Notes under the pieces: model-generated
The model's input: only the letters and a program-made list of their open reading frames with translations
Databases searched by the model: none
What the model was told of the DNA's origin: nothing
Made by a program: the position numbers and the translations under genes
Origin: Nocardiopsis eucommiae
GTDB lineage: Bacteria; Actinomycetota; Actinomycetes; Streptosporangiales; Streptosporangiaceae
Assembly (NCBI GenBank): GCA_018388625.1
Contig: CP074402.1
Coordinates: forward strand, 5,022,001-5,086,000
Direction: 5' to 3'
Length of the DNA stretch: 64,000 nucleotides
Shown here: one piece after another, positions 45,765 to 60,864 of the stretch
How the letters are laid out: the number at the start of each line of letters is the position of its first letter
Position numbering within the stretch: the stretch's first letter is position 1

Positions 45765-46084
45765 CCCGAGCAGAACCGCGCGAGCGGCTCACACTCCCCC
45801 ACCATCGCCGTGACCCGCGCGTTCACCCCCTCATCGCGGGGGTGAACGCGCGGTCGTGCAGCTCCCTCAACCCCGCGGGGGTGCTTGGAGCCCCGCCTCC
45901 CGGTGGTCGAACACCCCCAGCTGTGTCATCCGCTTCAACCCCCAGTGCCGAGTTGTCCACAGCCCCCCTGGCCGCCCCTGACAACCCCCACCCCAAGCAC
46001 CTAACCTCAATACCGGGAGAACCCACGTCTGCGCCCACACAGGGCTGCCCACACCAACATTCACAAACGCACAAACCCAGGCAA
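45765..46084. other. Intergenic region between the S1 protease gene and the rRNA terminator
   Basis: Part of a 382-base gap to the 5S gene. It contains the strong hairpin at 45816-45853 and otherwise C/A-rich sequence without visible coding potential. Confidence 0.6.
45816..45853. terminator. Strong hairpin downstream of the S1 protease gene
   Basis: GCGCGTTCACCCCC and GGGGGTGAACGCGC around a short loop; perfect 14-base-pair stem 52 bases past the protease stop. Confidence 0.75.
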
Positions 46085-46142
46085 CAAAAAAGAGGGAAGA
46101 GGAAGAACCCACCAAGTGGACCCTTCCCCTTCCCTCTTCAAG
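46085..46142 (-). terminator. Terminator of the rRNA operon
   Basis: On the minus strand AAGAGGGAAGgGGAAG pairs with CTTCCtCTTCCCTCTT and is followed by TTTTTT, just after the 5S gene. One of the few U-tract terminators in the window. Confidence 0.85.
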
Positions 46143-46146
46143 AAAA

Positions 46147-46265
46147 ACCGTGGCGGCGACCTACTCTCCCACCCCATCACAGGGCAGTACCATCAGCGCA
46201 AGGAGACTTAACGACCGGGTTCGGAATGAGACCGGGTGTGACCCTCCTGCCAAAACCACCACGGA
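46147..46265 (-). rRNA. rrf: 5S rRNA
   Basis: About 119 bases reading on the minus strand. The 5' and 3' ends (CCGTGGTGG and CGCCGCCACGG) pair, and internal sequence such as CATTCCGAACCCGG is 5S-like. Ends are approximate. Last gene of the rrn operon, just before the U-tract terminator. Confidence 0.93.
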
Positions 46266-46332
46266 AACCAACACCCACAACCACCACTCAACCCCGCAAG
46301 GGAATGACAGTCACGAGCAAGCTCCGTGAAAA

Positions 46333-46364
46333 AGTGTGCGCGAACATCCAATTATCTGCAGCGG
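46333..46364 (-). other. 3' half of the 23S rRNA processing stalk
   Basis: AGTGTGCGCGAACATC... on the plus strand is complementary to the flank on the other side of the 23S gene (49446-49479), forming a ~32 base-pair stalk with a few mismatches, as expected for RNase III processing. Confidence 0.75.
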
Positions 46365-49445
<3,081 letters not shown>

Positions 49446-49479
49446 GGCCACTACAGATAATAAGATGCTCGCGCACACT
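49446..49479 (-). other. 5' half of the 23S rRNA processing stalk
   Basis: In the 16S-23S spacer; pairs with the 46333-46364 segment. The two halves flank the 23S gene. Confidence 0.75.
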
Positions 49480-51295
<1,816 letters not shown>

Positions 51296-51583
51296 GGTCA
51301 AACAACCCGTCCCGGCGACCTCGCGGTCAGCCTGGGGCGAGTAAACCTAGAAGAAATCCTGACCAACCAACTCGCGTTGGTTAATCAAAGGAACCCTACG
51401 CACCGAAGTGCGTCGGGGCCAAAACAAACATGGCTTAAAGAAAATCAAACACGCGCTGTTGAGTTCTCAAGAAACAATCGCTCTTCCCGTACAAGCGCCA
51501 GAGTCCGAGACTCTGTCTGCTCTTCCGGAGAAGGCCTCTGCGTTTCCACCGCGTGAGCGGCTTCTACGCTGTGTTGTGTCTTT
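51296..51583 (-). other. rRNA operon leader
   Basis: About 290 bases between the downstream promoter and 16S. It includes TTGTTTCTTGAGAACTCAACAG, a stretch often seen in actinobacterial rRNA leaders, and several short inverted repeats such as AACCAACGCGAGTTGGTT. Confidence 0.65.
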
Positions 51584-51612
51584 ACTTTATCAGGTGTTCC
51601 GCGCCCCGCCAA
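51584..51612 (-). promoter_or_regulatory. rRNA promoter (downstream)
   Basis: On the minus strand TTGGCG at 51607-51612, 17-base spacer, TAAAGT at 51584-51589, about 290 bases before the 16S gene. Confidence 0.7.
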
Positions 51613-51969
51613 ATCGGCGTTTTCGCTTTCAAACCTGATCCGCAGAAAGAATTCCCGGTGCTTCTTCCGCTTCGCGTTTCCGCTGGGCTTTCGAAGCAAC
51701 TCCCCGAGCCTACATGCCCCGAGCGACTGCTCGAACCAGTGTGTTTCGGAGGAGGTGGACCGGCCCGCCCGCAGTGTTGTCCGCGTTCGTCTCGCTCGGT
51801 CTTGACTAACTGTACCGCTGGGGTGGAGTGCTCGTGACAGGTTTCCGAAAACTCTTCGGTGTCCTGGCCTACATCGCCGTGGAGCCGACCGGTCCCGGCC
51901 CCTAAGCCCCGTCCACCCGGGGCCCAGGGGATGACGTCCCCCTGAGCCCCCATGGGGGACCCCGACCGC
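51613..51969. other. Region between the rrn promoter and the pcrA 3' end
   Basis: 357 bases holding the upstream rrn promoter and the 3' flank of pcrA. No gene seen; a reading frame running through it is a false extension of the broken pcrA frame. Confidence 0.6.
51707..51735 (-). promoter_or_regulatory. rRNA promoter (upstream)
   Basis: On the minus strand TTCGAG at 51730-51735, 17-base spacer, TAGGCT at 51707-51712. Tandem promoters about 120 bases apart are usual for rrn operons. Confidence 0.6.
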
Positions 51970-54292
51970 CTAGAGCTTCTCGATCGGGGCGTACTTGACC
52001 AGGAAGTCCTTCTCCCCGATGTCAGCGCCGAAGTCGATGCGGGCCTTGGTCTTGTCCCCGGCGCCGTCGACCAACTGCACCCGACCCATCCCGAAGGAGT
52101 CGTGGTTGACCAGGTCTCCCACACTGAGCGTGGGCGCCTCCTTGACGGCCTTCCTCCCACTTCCGAAGGGGCTTCCGAAACCGCCCCCGCCACCGAAGCC
52201 TCCCCGGAGCGGCCTCCGATCGTGCGGCTGGGCGGGGCGGAGAGCGTCGACTCCGCACGCCGCCAGTCGACCAGTGCCGACGGGATCTCGTCCAGGAACC
52301 GGGACGCCGGGTTGTAGGAGGGCGTCCCCCAGGCGCTGCGCACGGCCGCGCGGCTGACGTACAGCCGCTGCTCGGCGCGCGTGATGCCCACGTACGCCAG
52401 GCGCCGCTCCTCCTCCAGCTCGGTCTTGTCCCCCAGCGTTCGCGTGTGCGGAAAGACCCCGTCCTCCATACCGGTGAGGAAGACGGCCGGGAACTCCAGC
52501 CCCTTCGCCGCGTGCAGGGTCATCAGGGTGACCACCCCGCCGTCGTCGTCCTCGTCGGGGATCTGGTCGGTGTCAGCGACCAGGGAGATGCGCTCCAGGA
52601 AGTCGACCAGGGTCGGTTCGCCCGGGTCGATGCCCTGGTTCTCCTCGCCCTCCAGCTCCGCCTCGTCCTCGATGAGCGCGGCGAAGGTGTGCTCGAACTC
52701 CCGGGCGACGTCGACGAACTCCTCCAGGTTCTCCACCCGGCTCTCGTCCTGGAGGTCCTTGGACTCCGCCAGTTCCGACAGGTAGCCCGTCTTGCTGAGC
52801 ACAGCCTCGACGATCTCCGCCGGGGTGCTGCCCGGGACGACCTCCGCGAGCTCGTCCAACAGTGCGGTGAAGTTGCGGATCGCCTTGGCCGAACGGGTCG
52901 CCAGGCCCGGCGCCTCGTCCACGCGGCGCAGCGCCTTCGAGAACGAGACGCGTTCCCGCGCGGCGAGGAGCTCGATGGACTCCTCCGCCCGCGCGCCGAT
53001 GCCGCGTTTGGGCACATTGAGGATGCGGCGCAGGCTCACCGTGTCCTCGGGATTGGCCAGCACCCGCAGGTAGGCGAGGATGTCGCGGATCTCCTTGCGC
53101 TCGTAGAAGCGCACACCGCCGACGATCTTGTACGGCAGCCCGGTCCGGATGAACACGTCCTCGAAGACGCGGGACTGCGCGTTGGTCCGGTAGAAGACCG
53201 CGACCTGGCTCGGCTTGACCACGCCCTCGTCGGTCAGCCGGTCGATCTCGCCGACGACGAAGGCCGCCTCGTCGTGCTCGTTGTCCGCGACGTATCCGGT
53301 GATCATCGGGCCCTCGCCCTGCTCCGACCACAGGTTCTTGGCCGGGCGGCCCTCGTTCCGGTCGATCACCGTGTTGGCGGCGGAGAGGATGTTCTGGGTA
53401 GAGCGGTAGTTCTGTTCCAGCAGGATGGTCCGCGCGTTAGGGAAGTCGCGCTCGAACTCCAGGATGTTGCGGATGGTCGCGCCCCGGAAGGCGTAGATCG
53501 ACTGGTCGGCGTCGCCCACCACGCAGAGTTCGGCGGGCGGGACCGCGCTGGTGTCGGAGCCCTCCGCCGCGCCGACGAGTTCGCGGACGAACGCGTACTG
53601 CGCGTGGTTGGTGTCCTGGTACTCGTCGACCATGACGTGCCGGAAGCGGCGCCGGTAGTACTCGGCCACGTCCGGGAACATCTGGAACAGGTTGACCGTG
53701 ATCATGATCAGGTCGTCGAAGTCCATGGCGCCCGCCTCGAGCAGGCGGCGCTGGTAGAGCTGGTAGGCCTCCGCGAGCTTCTTCTCCTGCTCGGTCTGGG
53801 CCTGCTCCGCGTACGTGTCGTAGTCGACGAGCTCGTTCTTGAGGTTGGACACCTGGAAGCTGAAGGACTTGGGCGGGAACCGCTTGGGGTCCAGGTCCAT
53901 CTCCTTGCAGACCATCTGCATGAGGCGCTGGGAGTCCGCGGCGTCGTAGATGGTGAAGCTGCTCGGGTAGCCGAGCCGGTGCGCCTCCCTGCGCAGGATG
54001 CGCACGCACGCCGAGTGGAAGGTCATGGTCCACATGGTGTTGGCGGCGCGGGTGCCGAGAAGGGCCTCGATGCGCTGCTTCATCTCGGCCGCGGCCTTGT
54101 TGGTGAAGGTGATCGCGAGGATCTCCCCGGGCGTACCCCGCGTTCGGCCATGAGGTGGGCGATGCGGTGGGTGAGGACACGGGTCTTGCCCGATCCCGCA
54201 CCCGCCACGATGAGGAGCGGCGCCCCCGCGTGGGTGACCGCGTCGCGCTGGGGACCGTTCAGACCTTCGAGAAGCTGTTCTTGGGAGGACAC
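51970..54292 (-). CDS. pcrA: ATP-dependent DNA helicase UvrD/PcrA
   Basis: 774 residues after repair. Motif I is 'LLIVAGAGSGKTRVLTHR', motif II 'VMVDEYQDTNHAQY', motif III 'VVGDADQSIYAFRGA', motif IV 'LEQNYRSTQNIL', motif V 'VVTLMTLHAAKGLEFPAVF' and motif VI 'AYVGITRAEQRLYV': a full SF1A helicase. The C-terminal 'VNHDSFGMGRVQLVDGAG' and 'FLVKYAPIEKL' form the Tudor-like PcrA tail that binds RNA polymerase. Bases are missing at 54125-54128 (RPG to EILAITFTNK) and 52202-52205 (RSG to GGFGGGGGFGSP); both are GGGG in the gene. It unwinds DNA in nucleotide excision repair and replication. Start ATG 54292 follows the family. Confidence 0.95.
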
Positions 54293-54607
54293 GCCTACCA
54301 GGTTACGGCCGACCGGTGACGTGACCGTCCACCCGGGGAGGTGCCCCTCCTCCCCTCCCGTCCCATCCGTCCGTCCCCCCTCTTCCCGCGCTCCCGTCCC
54401 GTGGGCGGTCCGCCGTCAACGTGCGGTGCGGCCAGCGGCTTACCCTGTTGGAGGCGTTTTCGGCGGATGTCTCCGGTCGCGTGCGTGCCTCCCGTGAGGC
54501 ACGACCGGCCACGGAACCTCCGGTCACGCCCCCACACCAACCAGGTCGTCCGCCTGGCTGGTCCATGTCCTGTTCGGGGGAGATTGGTCTTGGCTGACCA
54601 GGAGTCC
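54293..54607. other. Divergent region between pcrA and the nucleoside hydrolase gene
   Basis: 315 bases. I see no gene or confident promoter. A reading frame in it upstream of 54608 is not conserved. Confidence 0.5.
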
Positions 54608-55537
54608 ATGCGTGTGTTCGTCGACTGTGACCCGGGGATCGACGACGCCGTCGCACTCGCCTACCTGGCCGCGCGGCCTGAGGTGGAGATCGTCGGTGTC
54701 GGCGCGGTGTTCGGCAACAACACGGTCGAGGTGACGGCGCTGAACGCGTTGCGCCTGCTCGACCTGTACGGCCGCCCGGACGTTCCGGTGGCCGTGGGTG
54801 CCTCCCGGCCGCTGGTGCAGGAGCCGCGGCTGGCCGGGCACGTGCACGGCGAGAACGGCCTGGGCGACGTGAAGCTTCCGGAGCCCGTACGTGAGCCGGT
54901 GGCCGAGTCCGCCGCCGAACTCCTCGTGCGTCTGGTGCGGGAGAACCCCGGGCGGATCGACGTGCTGGCCGTGGGTCCGCTGACCAACCTGGCACTGGCG
55001 CTCGGTCTGGAGCCGCGCCTGCCCCAGCTGGTGCGGCGCCTGGTCGTGATGGGCGGCGCCGTGGAGGTGCCCGGAAACGTCTCCTCGCACGCCGAGGCCA
55101 ACATCGCCAACGACCCCGAGGCCGCCGAGGCGGTGTTCGCGGCCGGGTTCGACCTGGACCTGATCGCGCTCGACATCACCATGAGGACCGTGGCCACCGG
55201 TGCGTGGCTGGACCGGCTCCAGGAGGTGCCCGGCGCGCGGGCACAGAACACCTCCGCGTTCCTGGACTTCTACGCCGAGTTCTACCGGGGCATCTTCGGG
55301 GTGCGCCAGTGCGCGATGCACGACCCGCTGGCCGCGGCGGTGCTGGTCGACCCGCACCTGGTGACCGAGGCCTTCGAGGCTCCGGTGCGGGTGGAGCTGA
55401 CCGGCGGGCTGACCCGTGGGATGACCGTGGCCGACCGTCGACTCCGTCCGAGCAACGACGAGCGCCGTGCCGCGCGGGTGGTCACCGAGGTGCGGGAGGA
55501 CGAGTTCCTCGACCGCATGCTCGACTCGCTGCGCTGA
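54608..55537 (+). CDS. Inosine/uridine-preferring nucleoside hydrolase
   Basis: 309 residues from ATG 54608 with AGGAG four bases before. The N-terminal DxDxxxDD motif is 'VFVDCDPGIDDAVAL', the Ca-binding segments 'LAVGPLTNLALAL' and 'AEANIANDPEAA', and the catalytic C-terminal His/Asp region is 'QCAMHDPLAAAVLVD'. It hydrolyses ribonucleosides to base plus ribose, supplying purine/pyrimidine salvage. A longer upstream reading frame is non-conserved. Intact. Confidence 0.93.
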   Translation: MRVFVDCDPGIDDAVALAYLAARPEVEIVGVGAVFGNNTVEVTALNALRLLDLYGRPDVPVAVGASRPLVQEPRLAGHVHGENGLGDVKLPEPVREPVAESAAELLVRLVRENPGRIDVLAVGPLTNLALALGLEPRLPQLVRRLVVMGGAVEVPGNVSSHAEANIANDPEAAEAVFAAGFDLDLIALDITMRTVATGAWLDRLQEVPGARAQNTSAFLDFYAEFYRGIFGVRQCAMHDPLAAAVLVDPHLVTEAFEAPVRVELTGGLTRGMTVADRRLRPSNDERRAARVVTEVREDEFLDRMLDSLR

Positions 55538-55553
55538 GCGCTCTCCGGTCGCC

Positions 55554-55596
55554 GGCCCCCGGTCGCCCCGGTCTCGGTCGCCGGGCGACCGGGGCC
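55554..55596. terminator. Hairpin between convergent nucleoside hydrolase and response-regulator genes
   Basis: GGCCCCCGGTCGC and GCGACCGGGGCC flank an inner CCGGT-rich loop, 17 bases past the hydrolase stop. Confidence 0.75.
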
Positions 55597-55618
55597 GGTG
55601 ACCGGACCCCGGGCGGGC

Positions 55619-56290
55619 TCAGACCAGGCGGCGGGCCGTGGCCCAGCGGCTGAGCTCGTGCCGGTTGGACAGTTGGAGCTTGCGCAGCACCGAGGAGACG
55701 TGCGTCTCGACCGTCTTGACCGAGATGAACAGCTCCTTGGCGACCTCCTTGTACGCGTAGCCGCGCGCGATGTGCCGCAGGACCTCGCGTTCGCGCTGGG
55801 TGAGGCGGTCCAGCTCGGGGTCGGCCGGGGGCGCGTCCGTCGCGGAGAAGGCGTCCAGCACGAACCCCGCCAGGCGGGGCGAGAACACCGCGTCGCCGTC
55901 CGCGACCCGCACGATGGCGTTGGCGAGGTCCTTGCCGGAGATGGTCTTGGTGACGTAGCCGCGCGCGCCCCCGCGCACCACGCCGATGACGTCCTCGGCG
56001 GCGTCGGAGACCGACAGGGCGAGGAAGCGGATCTGGGGGTGCTTCGCCAGGACCCGCCGCAACACCTCGACTCCCCCGCCGCCGGGCAGGTGCACGTCGA
56101 GGAGCACGAGATCGGGCAGGGTCTCCCCGATGACGTGCACCGCGCTGTCGACGTCCCCGGCCTCACCGATGACGTTGACGGCGTCCCCGAGCTCTCCGCG
56201 CACCCCGCTGCGGAACAGCCGGTGGTCGTCCACGATCACGACGCGGGGAACCGCGTCTCCGTCACTGAAGTTCGTGCTCTCTTCTCCCAC
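55619..56290 (-). CDS. NarL/LuxR-type response regulator
   Basis: 223 residues, intact. The receiver domain (1-125) has the acidic pair in 'RVVIVDDHRLFRSG', the phospho-acceptor Asp in 'LPDLVLLDVHLPG' and the Lys in 'GYVTKTISGKDLA'. A LuxR helix-turn-helix occupies the end ('LTQREREVLRHIARGYAYKE' and 'SVKTVETHVSSVLRKL'). It lies 118 bases beyond the stop of the sensor kinase gene, same strand, so they form a two-component pair. Confidence 0.95.
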   Translation of the reverse strand: MGEESTNFSDGDAVPRVVIVDDHRLFRSGVRGELGDAVNVIGEAGDVDSAVHVIGETLPDLVLLDVHLPGGGGVEVLRRVLAKHPQIRFLALSVSDAAEDVIGVVRGGARGYVTKTISGKDLANAIVRVADGDAVFSPRLAGFVLDAFSATDAPPADPELDRLTQREREVLRHIARGYAYKEVAKELFISVKTVETHVSSVLRKLQLSNRHELSRWATARRLV

Positions 56291-56408
56291 ACCTGGACCC
56301 TATCCAGCGAAGTCACCCGGGAGGTAGTGGCCCGCGTCGCTTCGCCCGTCCCTGACCCGAAGCGGCCACGGCCCCGTCGCCAGGCGGTCACCACACCGTC
56401 TCCCGGAG

Positions 56409-57688
56409 TCACATGTCGGGGATGCGGGGCATGCGGAGCTGCACCTCGGTGCCCTCGCCGGGCTCGGTACGGATGCGCGCGGTCCCCCCGTGCCGCTCCA
56501 TGCGTCCGACGATGGACCCGCGCACGCCCATGCGGTCCTCGGGGATGTCGTCCAGGTCGAACCCGGCGCCCCGGTCCCGCACGAACACCAGGACCTCCGT
56601 CTCGTCCACCTCCCCGAACACCGAGATGGTGTCCGTTCCGGCGTACTTGGAGGCGTTGACCATGGCCTCGCGGGCGGCGCGGAGCATCGCGCTGATGCCG
56701 TCGTCGATGGGCGCGTCCCCGACGCACACCACCTCGATCGGCACGCCGTGCTCCTCCTCGACCTCGGCGGCCACCCGCTCCAGGCCCGGTGTGACGGTGG
56801 TCTCCGCGTCGGCGGGGCGCTGGTACAGCCAGCTGCGCAGGGCGCGTTCCTGCACGCGGGCCAGGCGCTGCACCTCGCGGGGTCGTCCGCGCGGCGCTGG
56901 ATGAGGGTGAGCGTGTGCAGGACGGAGTCGTGGATGTGCGCGGCGAGTTCCGCGCGTTCGGCGTTGCGGATGCGCTCACGGCGCTCGGAGTCGCGTTCCC
57001 GGATGAGCCCGATGATCCAGGGGGCGACGATCAGCGCGATCCCGGTGATGAGCGTGAACGCGAAGGTCAGCCCAGCGCGGGCCTCCTGGAGCTGCTGTTG
57101 GAACACCAGGAAGCCGATGACGCCGACCACCACGAGCAGGACACCGGCGGTGGTCCGCATGATGCTCTTGGGCCGTGTGCGGCTGACCGTGCTGTTCATC
57201 CACTCGTTGCGTTCCGCGGGGTTGGCCTGCTGCCACAGGATGGTGGCCCCGAGGGCACCGAAGATGACGAACCACAGGAGCGGGTCGAAGACCCCGCCGA
57301 ACACCAGGAACAGGAGGCCGAGTCCGGCGGCGAGCCCGACGTAGGCGATGAGCTGCGAGATGTCACGGCCCTTGCGCCGGGCGTCCGCGGCAGGTTCGGT
57401 CCCGTCGGCGCCGACCTCCTCCTTGGGAACGAGGAAGTACAGGGCCGCGTAGACGGCCACGCCGATCCCGCCGACGGCGAGCGCCATGAAGGCGAGGCGG
57501 ACCACGACCGGGTCCAGCCCCAGGTGCCGGGCCAGCCCGGAGGCGACGCCGCCGAGGAGTCTGCCGTCGACCGCGCGGGTGAGCCGCGGGGTCTCCACGG
57601 CCGTCGTTGGCACCGCCCGATCACCGCTTTCGTGTGTGGCGCGACGCTCGTGGCCTGACGCGCGCGTGGTTGTGGACGGTTCCAGCAT
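56409..57688 (-). CDS. PspC-domain NarL-type sensor histidine kinase
   Basis: 426 residues after repair. The N-terminus is a PspC domain ('AVDGRLLGGVASGLARHLGL' then 'VVRLAFMALAVGGIGVAVYA'), then about four more transmembrane segments. The transmitter has the phospho-His in 'LAAHIHDSVLHTLTLIQRRA', the N-box 'AREAMVNASKYA' and a G-box 'VFVRDRGAGFDLDDIP'. The frame breaks at GGGG 56879-56882 (CCCC in the gene): adding one C joins RADDP to REVQRLARVQ. With the cognate regulator and the divergent PspC genes it probably senses envelope stress. The start may lie further downstream since the first 35 residues are weakly conserved. Confidence 0.88.
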
Positions 57689-57836
57689 GCCCTGTGTGAC
57701 CCTCGTGGGACATCGGGGGCGCGGCCCTGGTCCGGCCCTGGTGTTCCGGTCAGGGTGGGTTCAGGGTCGTCCCGGATTCCCCTCGCGACGCATCAGAGGT
57801 CACGATGGTTCCATGAGGAAAGTGTGGTGAGCGTCC

Positions 57837-59400
57837 ATGTCTGACGGAGAGACGCCGACCGGGGCGTCGGCGGGGAGCGGTCCCCTCGGGGGCGGGGCCT
57901 TCGGGCACGGCTTCTCGGAGGACGGCTCCGCGCGGACCGGGGCCGGGTCCTCCGAGGGCGTCGCCACGGAGAGCGGCCCGGGGGTGACGCACCCGACCCG
58001 GTGACCGGCCCCGAGCTGCGCCGCGACGACCAGCGTCAGGCCCTGGCCGGGGTGTGCGCCGGGTTGGGCGCGTACACGCGGGTGGACCCCGTGGTGTGGC
58101 GCGCGGCCTTCGTGCTCACCGCGTTCGCCGGTGGCACGGGGTTGCTGCTGTACATCGCGGCGTGGATGCTCATGCGGGACCCCCAGGGCGGTCCGGCGAC
58201 CTTCGAGCAACTGCTGAACCGAAGCTTTCCACCGCGGGCGGTGCTGAAACTGCTGACCCTCGGCCTGGCCGGGGCGACCGCGCTCAGCCTGGTGGGCGGG
58301 TTCGGCTGGGGAACGCTGGTGTTGGCGATCCCGCTGGTGCTGGGGTTGCTGACCGCGAGGAACCGGGGGTGGACCTGCGGTCCTCGATGCTCGGCCTGCG
58401 TGCGGACCTGGCCACGCGGGAGCCGCCGCCCACGGGACCGCTGCCGCAGCCGGTGCCCGCCTACTACAACCCGGCCCAGCCGTGGGCCTCGGCCCCGCAG
58501 GGCCCGGTGGACCTGGCGGTGGTGTCCGAGCGCACGTCGTTGGACGCCGACGACGACGAAGACGACGCTGACGAGGACGAGGACGACGAGGAGCGGGGGA
58601 AGGCGCCGAAGGGCGCGGGCCACCACGGCGGCTGCCGTGGCGACGGGTCCGGCCACGGGTCGAAGCCGCGTTCCTCGCCTCTGGCCTCGCACGCGCTGTG
58701 GACCGTGGTCGCCATGGCGGTCCTGTGGCCGGTGGCCGCTCCGCACCTCGGTCCGCCCGTCTCCGAGGCGAGCGCCGCGCAACTGCTGGTGGGGCCGGAG
58801 CTCGGTGTCTACTTCATGGCCGCCGTGGTGGCGGTGTTCGGTCTGTACGCGCTGGTCGGGACCTGGGTGGGCAACCCCCGGGGTCTGATGGTCCTCGGCG
58901 CACTCGCCGTTCTGGGTGCGGTCCTGGTGTCCTCGGTCGACGTCACCCGGACACGGATCGGTGACGAGCTCTGGCGGCCGACGACCGTCGCTGAGGCGCG
59001 GTCGGACGACCAGTGGCTGAACGTGGGTGCGGGGACGCTGGACCTCACGGCCCTGCCCGCCGAGCTCGGCCCGGGTGGGTCCGTGGACGTGGCGGTCCGG
59101 GTGGACGTGGGGAGCCTGGTCCTGGTGATCCCCGAGGACGCCCGCGTCCACGTGGTGTCGGAGGTGACGGCGGGTGCGATCGGGGTCGGGAGCGTGGCCC
59201 CCGACGGCGACTTCGTGGCCGGGCTGGGTCTCGCCCACGAGGAGACCTTCGACCCGTCGAAGCCCGTGCGGAGCTCGGGACCGGCCGAGGAGACGGAGCG
59301 TCGGGACGGGGCTGGCCGGGACGAGCTCCCGGTCATCAACGTGCACGCGAGCAGCAGGGCCGGGACAGTGGAGGTGCGGTATGACCAAGCGGGGAACTGA
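57837..59400 (+). CDS. PspC-domain membrane protein with His/Asp/Glu-rich linker
   Basis: 521 residues after repair. It starts at ATG 57837 (MSDGETPTGASAGS) through a low-complexity leader, then a PspC domain ('LAGVCAGLGAYTRVDPVVWR'), several transmembrane segments, an acidic linker ('DADDDEDDADEDEDDEER') and a His/Gly-rich stretch 'GAGHHGGCRGDGSGHG', and a C-terminal beta-rich region ('INVHASSRAGTVEVRYD'). Bases are missing at 57980-57984 (SGPG to GDAPDPVTG) and 58365-58369 (TARNRG to VDLRSSM), both GGGGG. The divergent kinase also carries PspC, so the two may respond to the same envelope signal. The His/acidic linker could bind metal. Confidence 0.8.
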
Positions 59401-59614
59401 CTGGGGATCGCTCGTCGCGGGAGTGCTGTTCCTGGGGCTCGCGGTCGCGTTCGCCGTCCGCGGCAGCGGTGAGTGGGAGCCGAACGTGATGTGGCTGCTG
59501 CCGGTGCTGGCGGTGGGCCTGGGCGTGGCGGCGGTGGCGCGGGCGCTGTTCCGGTCGCGCCCCCGGGAGTCGGAGGAGCTGCCGCCCACGCATCCCCCTT
59601 CGGACCAGGGCTGA
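59381..59614 (+). CDS. Small two-TM membrane protein (77 aa)
   Basis: ATG 59381 overlaps the PspC gene's 3' end by 20 bases, so the two are translationally coupled. It is 'MTKRGTDWGSLVAGVLFLGL' with hydrophobic segments at about 11-27 and 34-55, then an Arg/Glu/Pro-rich tail. Such small membrane proteins are common beside PspC genes in actinobacteria; the function is unknown. Confidence 0.72.
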   Translation: MTKRGTDWGSLVAGVLFLGLAVAFAVRGSGEWEPNVMWLLPVLAVGLGVAAVARALFRSRPRESEELPPTHPPSDQG

Positions 59615-59656
59615 TCCGCCCCCGAGGGAGCGGGACGCGTGACCACGGAGAAGGTC

Positions 59657-59674
59657 CGCCCTCCTCGGAGGGCG
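59657..59674. terminator. Hairpin between the small membrane protein and rsmA
   Basis: CGCCCTCC-tc-GGAGGGCG, eight-base perfect arms, 43 bases past the stop of the small gene; convergent with rsmA. Confidence 0.7.
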
Positions 59675-59842
59675 CCCCTTCCGCGTGCCCGGCGACCGTC
59701 CGACGACCGGATGGGTGACTGAGGGCGACCGGTGCTCCCGGCCCCGAAGCCCTGACCGAAACCCCCGGGGGCGGATCGCCGGGTTCCGGTTCCCGGTGAT
59801 CCGTCGGTCCGTGGTCGGTGGGTGGTGGTCGGACGGCCGCCG

Positions 59843-60721
59843 CTACTCGGGGCGGTGCTCGGCGATCGCGGCGAACTCCTCGATGCCGAGGGACTCCCCG
59901 CGTGCGCTCGGCTGCACCCCGGCGGCCCGGAGCGCTGCCTCGGCCGCGGGGGCCGATCCCGCCCAGCCGGACAGGGCGGCGCGCAGGGTCTTGCGGCGCT
60001 GGGCGAAGGCCGCGTCGATCACCTTGAAGACCTCCCTGCGCGGGGCCTTCGTGCTGGGCTCCGGGCGGCGGACCAGTTCCACCAGACCGGAGTCGACGTT
60101 GGGCGCGGGCCAGAAGACGTTCCGACCGACAGCTCCGGCCCGGCGTGCGCTGGCGTACCAGGCGACCTTCGCGGAGGGCACCCCGTAGATGCGGCCGCCC
60201 GGGGTCGCGGTGATCCGGTCCGCGACCTCGGCCTGCACCATGACCAGCACCCGCTCCAGGCTCGGCAGGAGTTCGAGCAGGTGCAGCAGGACCGGCACGG
60301 AGACGTTGTAGGGCAGGTTGGCCACGAGCGCGGTGGGCGCCGGGCCGGGCAGTTCGGTGACGCGCATGGCGTCGCCGGGGACCACCGTGAGCCGGTCGAC
60401 GAGGTCGGGCGCGTGGTCCGCGACGGTGCCGGGCAGCGCCTCGGCCAGTGCCGGGTCGATCTCGATCGCGGTGACCCGGCGTACGTGCGGGAGCAGGGCG
60501 AGGGTGAGCGAGCCGAGTCCGGGTCCCACCTCGACGACCACGTCGTCGGCGCCGACGCCCGCGACGCGGACGATCCGGCGGACGGTGCCGTGGTCGATGA
60601 CGAAGTTCTGGCCCAGGGTCTTGGTGGGCCGGATACCGAACCGCTCAGCGAGGGCCCGCACGTCGGCGGGGGTGAGCAGGCGGGAACGGTCGGCGGGGTC
60701 GGGTTCGGGTGTCTGTGTCAC
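59843..60721 (-). CDS. rsmA: 16S rRNA (adenine1518/1519-N6)-dimethyltransferase RsmA/KsgA
   Basis: 292 residues from a GTG at 60721, intact. SAM-binding motif I is 'VVEVGPGLGSLTLALLP', motif IV is 'TALVANLPYNVSVPVL', and the family start 'RPTKTLGQNFVID' is present at about residue 30. It dimethylates two adenines near the 16S 3' end during 30S maturation. It follows rpfB on the same strand after 143 bases; the pair is conserved in actinobacteria. The start is uncertain by a few codons (GTG 60727 is also in frame). Confidence 0.94.
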   Translation of the reverse strand: MTQTPEPDPADRSRLLTPADVRALAERFGIRPTKTLGQNFVIDHGTVRRIVRVAGVGADDVVVEVGPGLGSLTLALLPHVRRVTAIEIDPALAEALPGTVADHAPDLVDRLTVVPGDAMRVTELPGPAPTALVANLPYNVSVPVLLHLLELLPSLERVLVMVQAEVADRITATPGGRIYGVPSAKVAWYASARRAGAVGRNVFWPAPNVDSGLVELVRRPEPSTKAPRREVFKVIDAAFAQRRKTLRAALSGWAGSAPAAEAALRAAGVQPSARGESLGIEEFAAIAEHRPE

Positions 60722-60864
60722 CCACACATCTTGCCAGCCGCCGCCCACCCGCTCATCCACACCGAGTACGGTCGGACGCCCCCTCGCACCACCGGCCGGA
60801 CCAGCCGCGTCGCGCCGTCGGATCGGGCGGCGGGTCGGGCAGCGGGTCGGGCCGATGGCTCCGG

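Noticed and set aside
51582..52000. Long C-terminal extension of PcrA into the rrn promoter region
   Set aside because: It results from the lost base at 52202-52205. The correct frame ends FLVKYAPIEKL at 51970.
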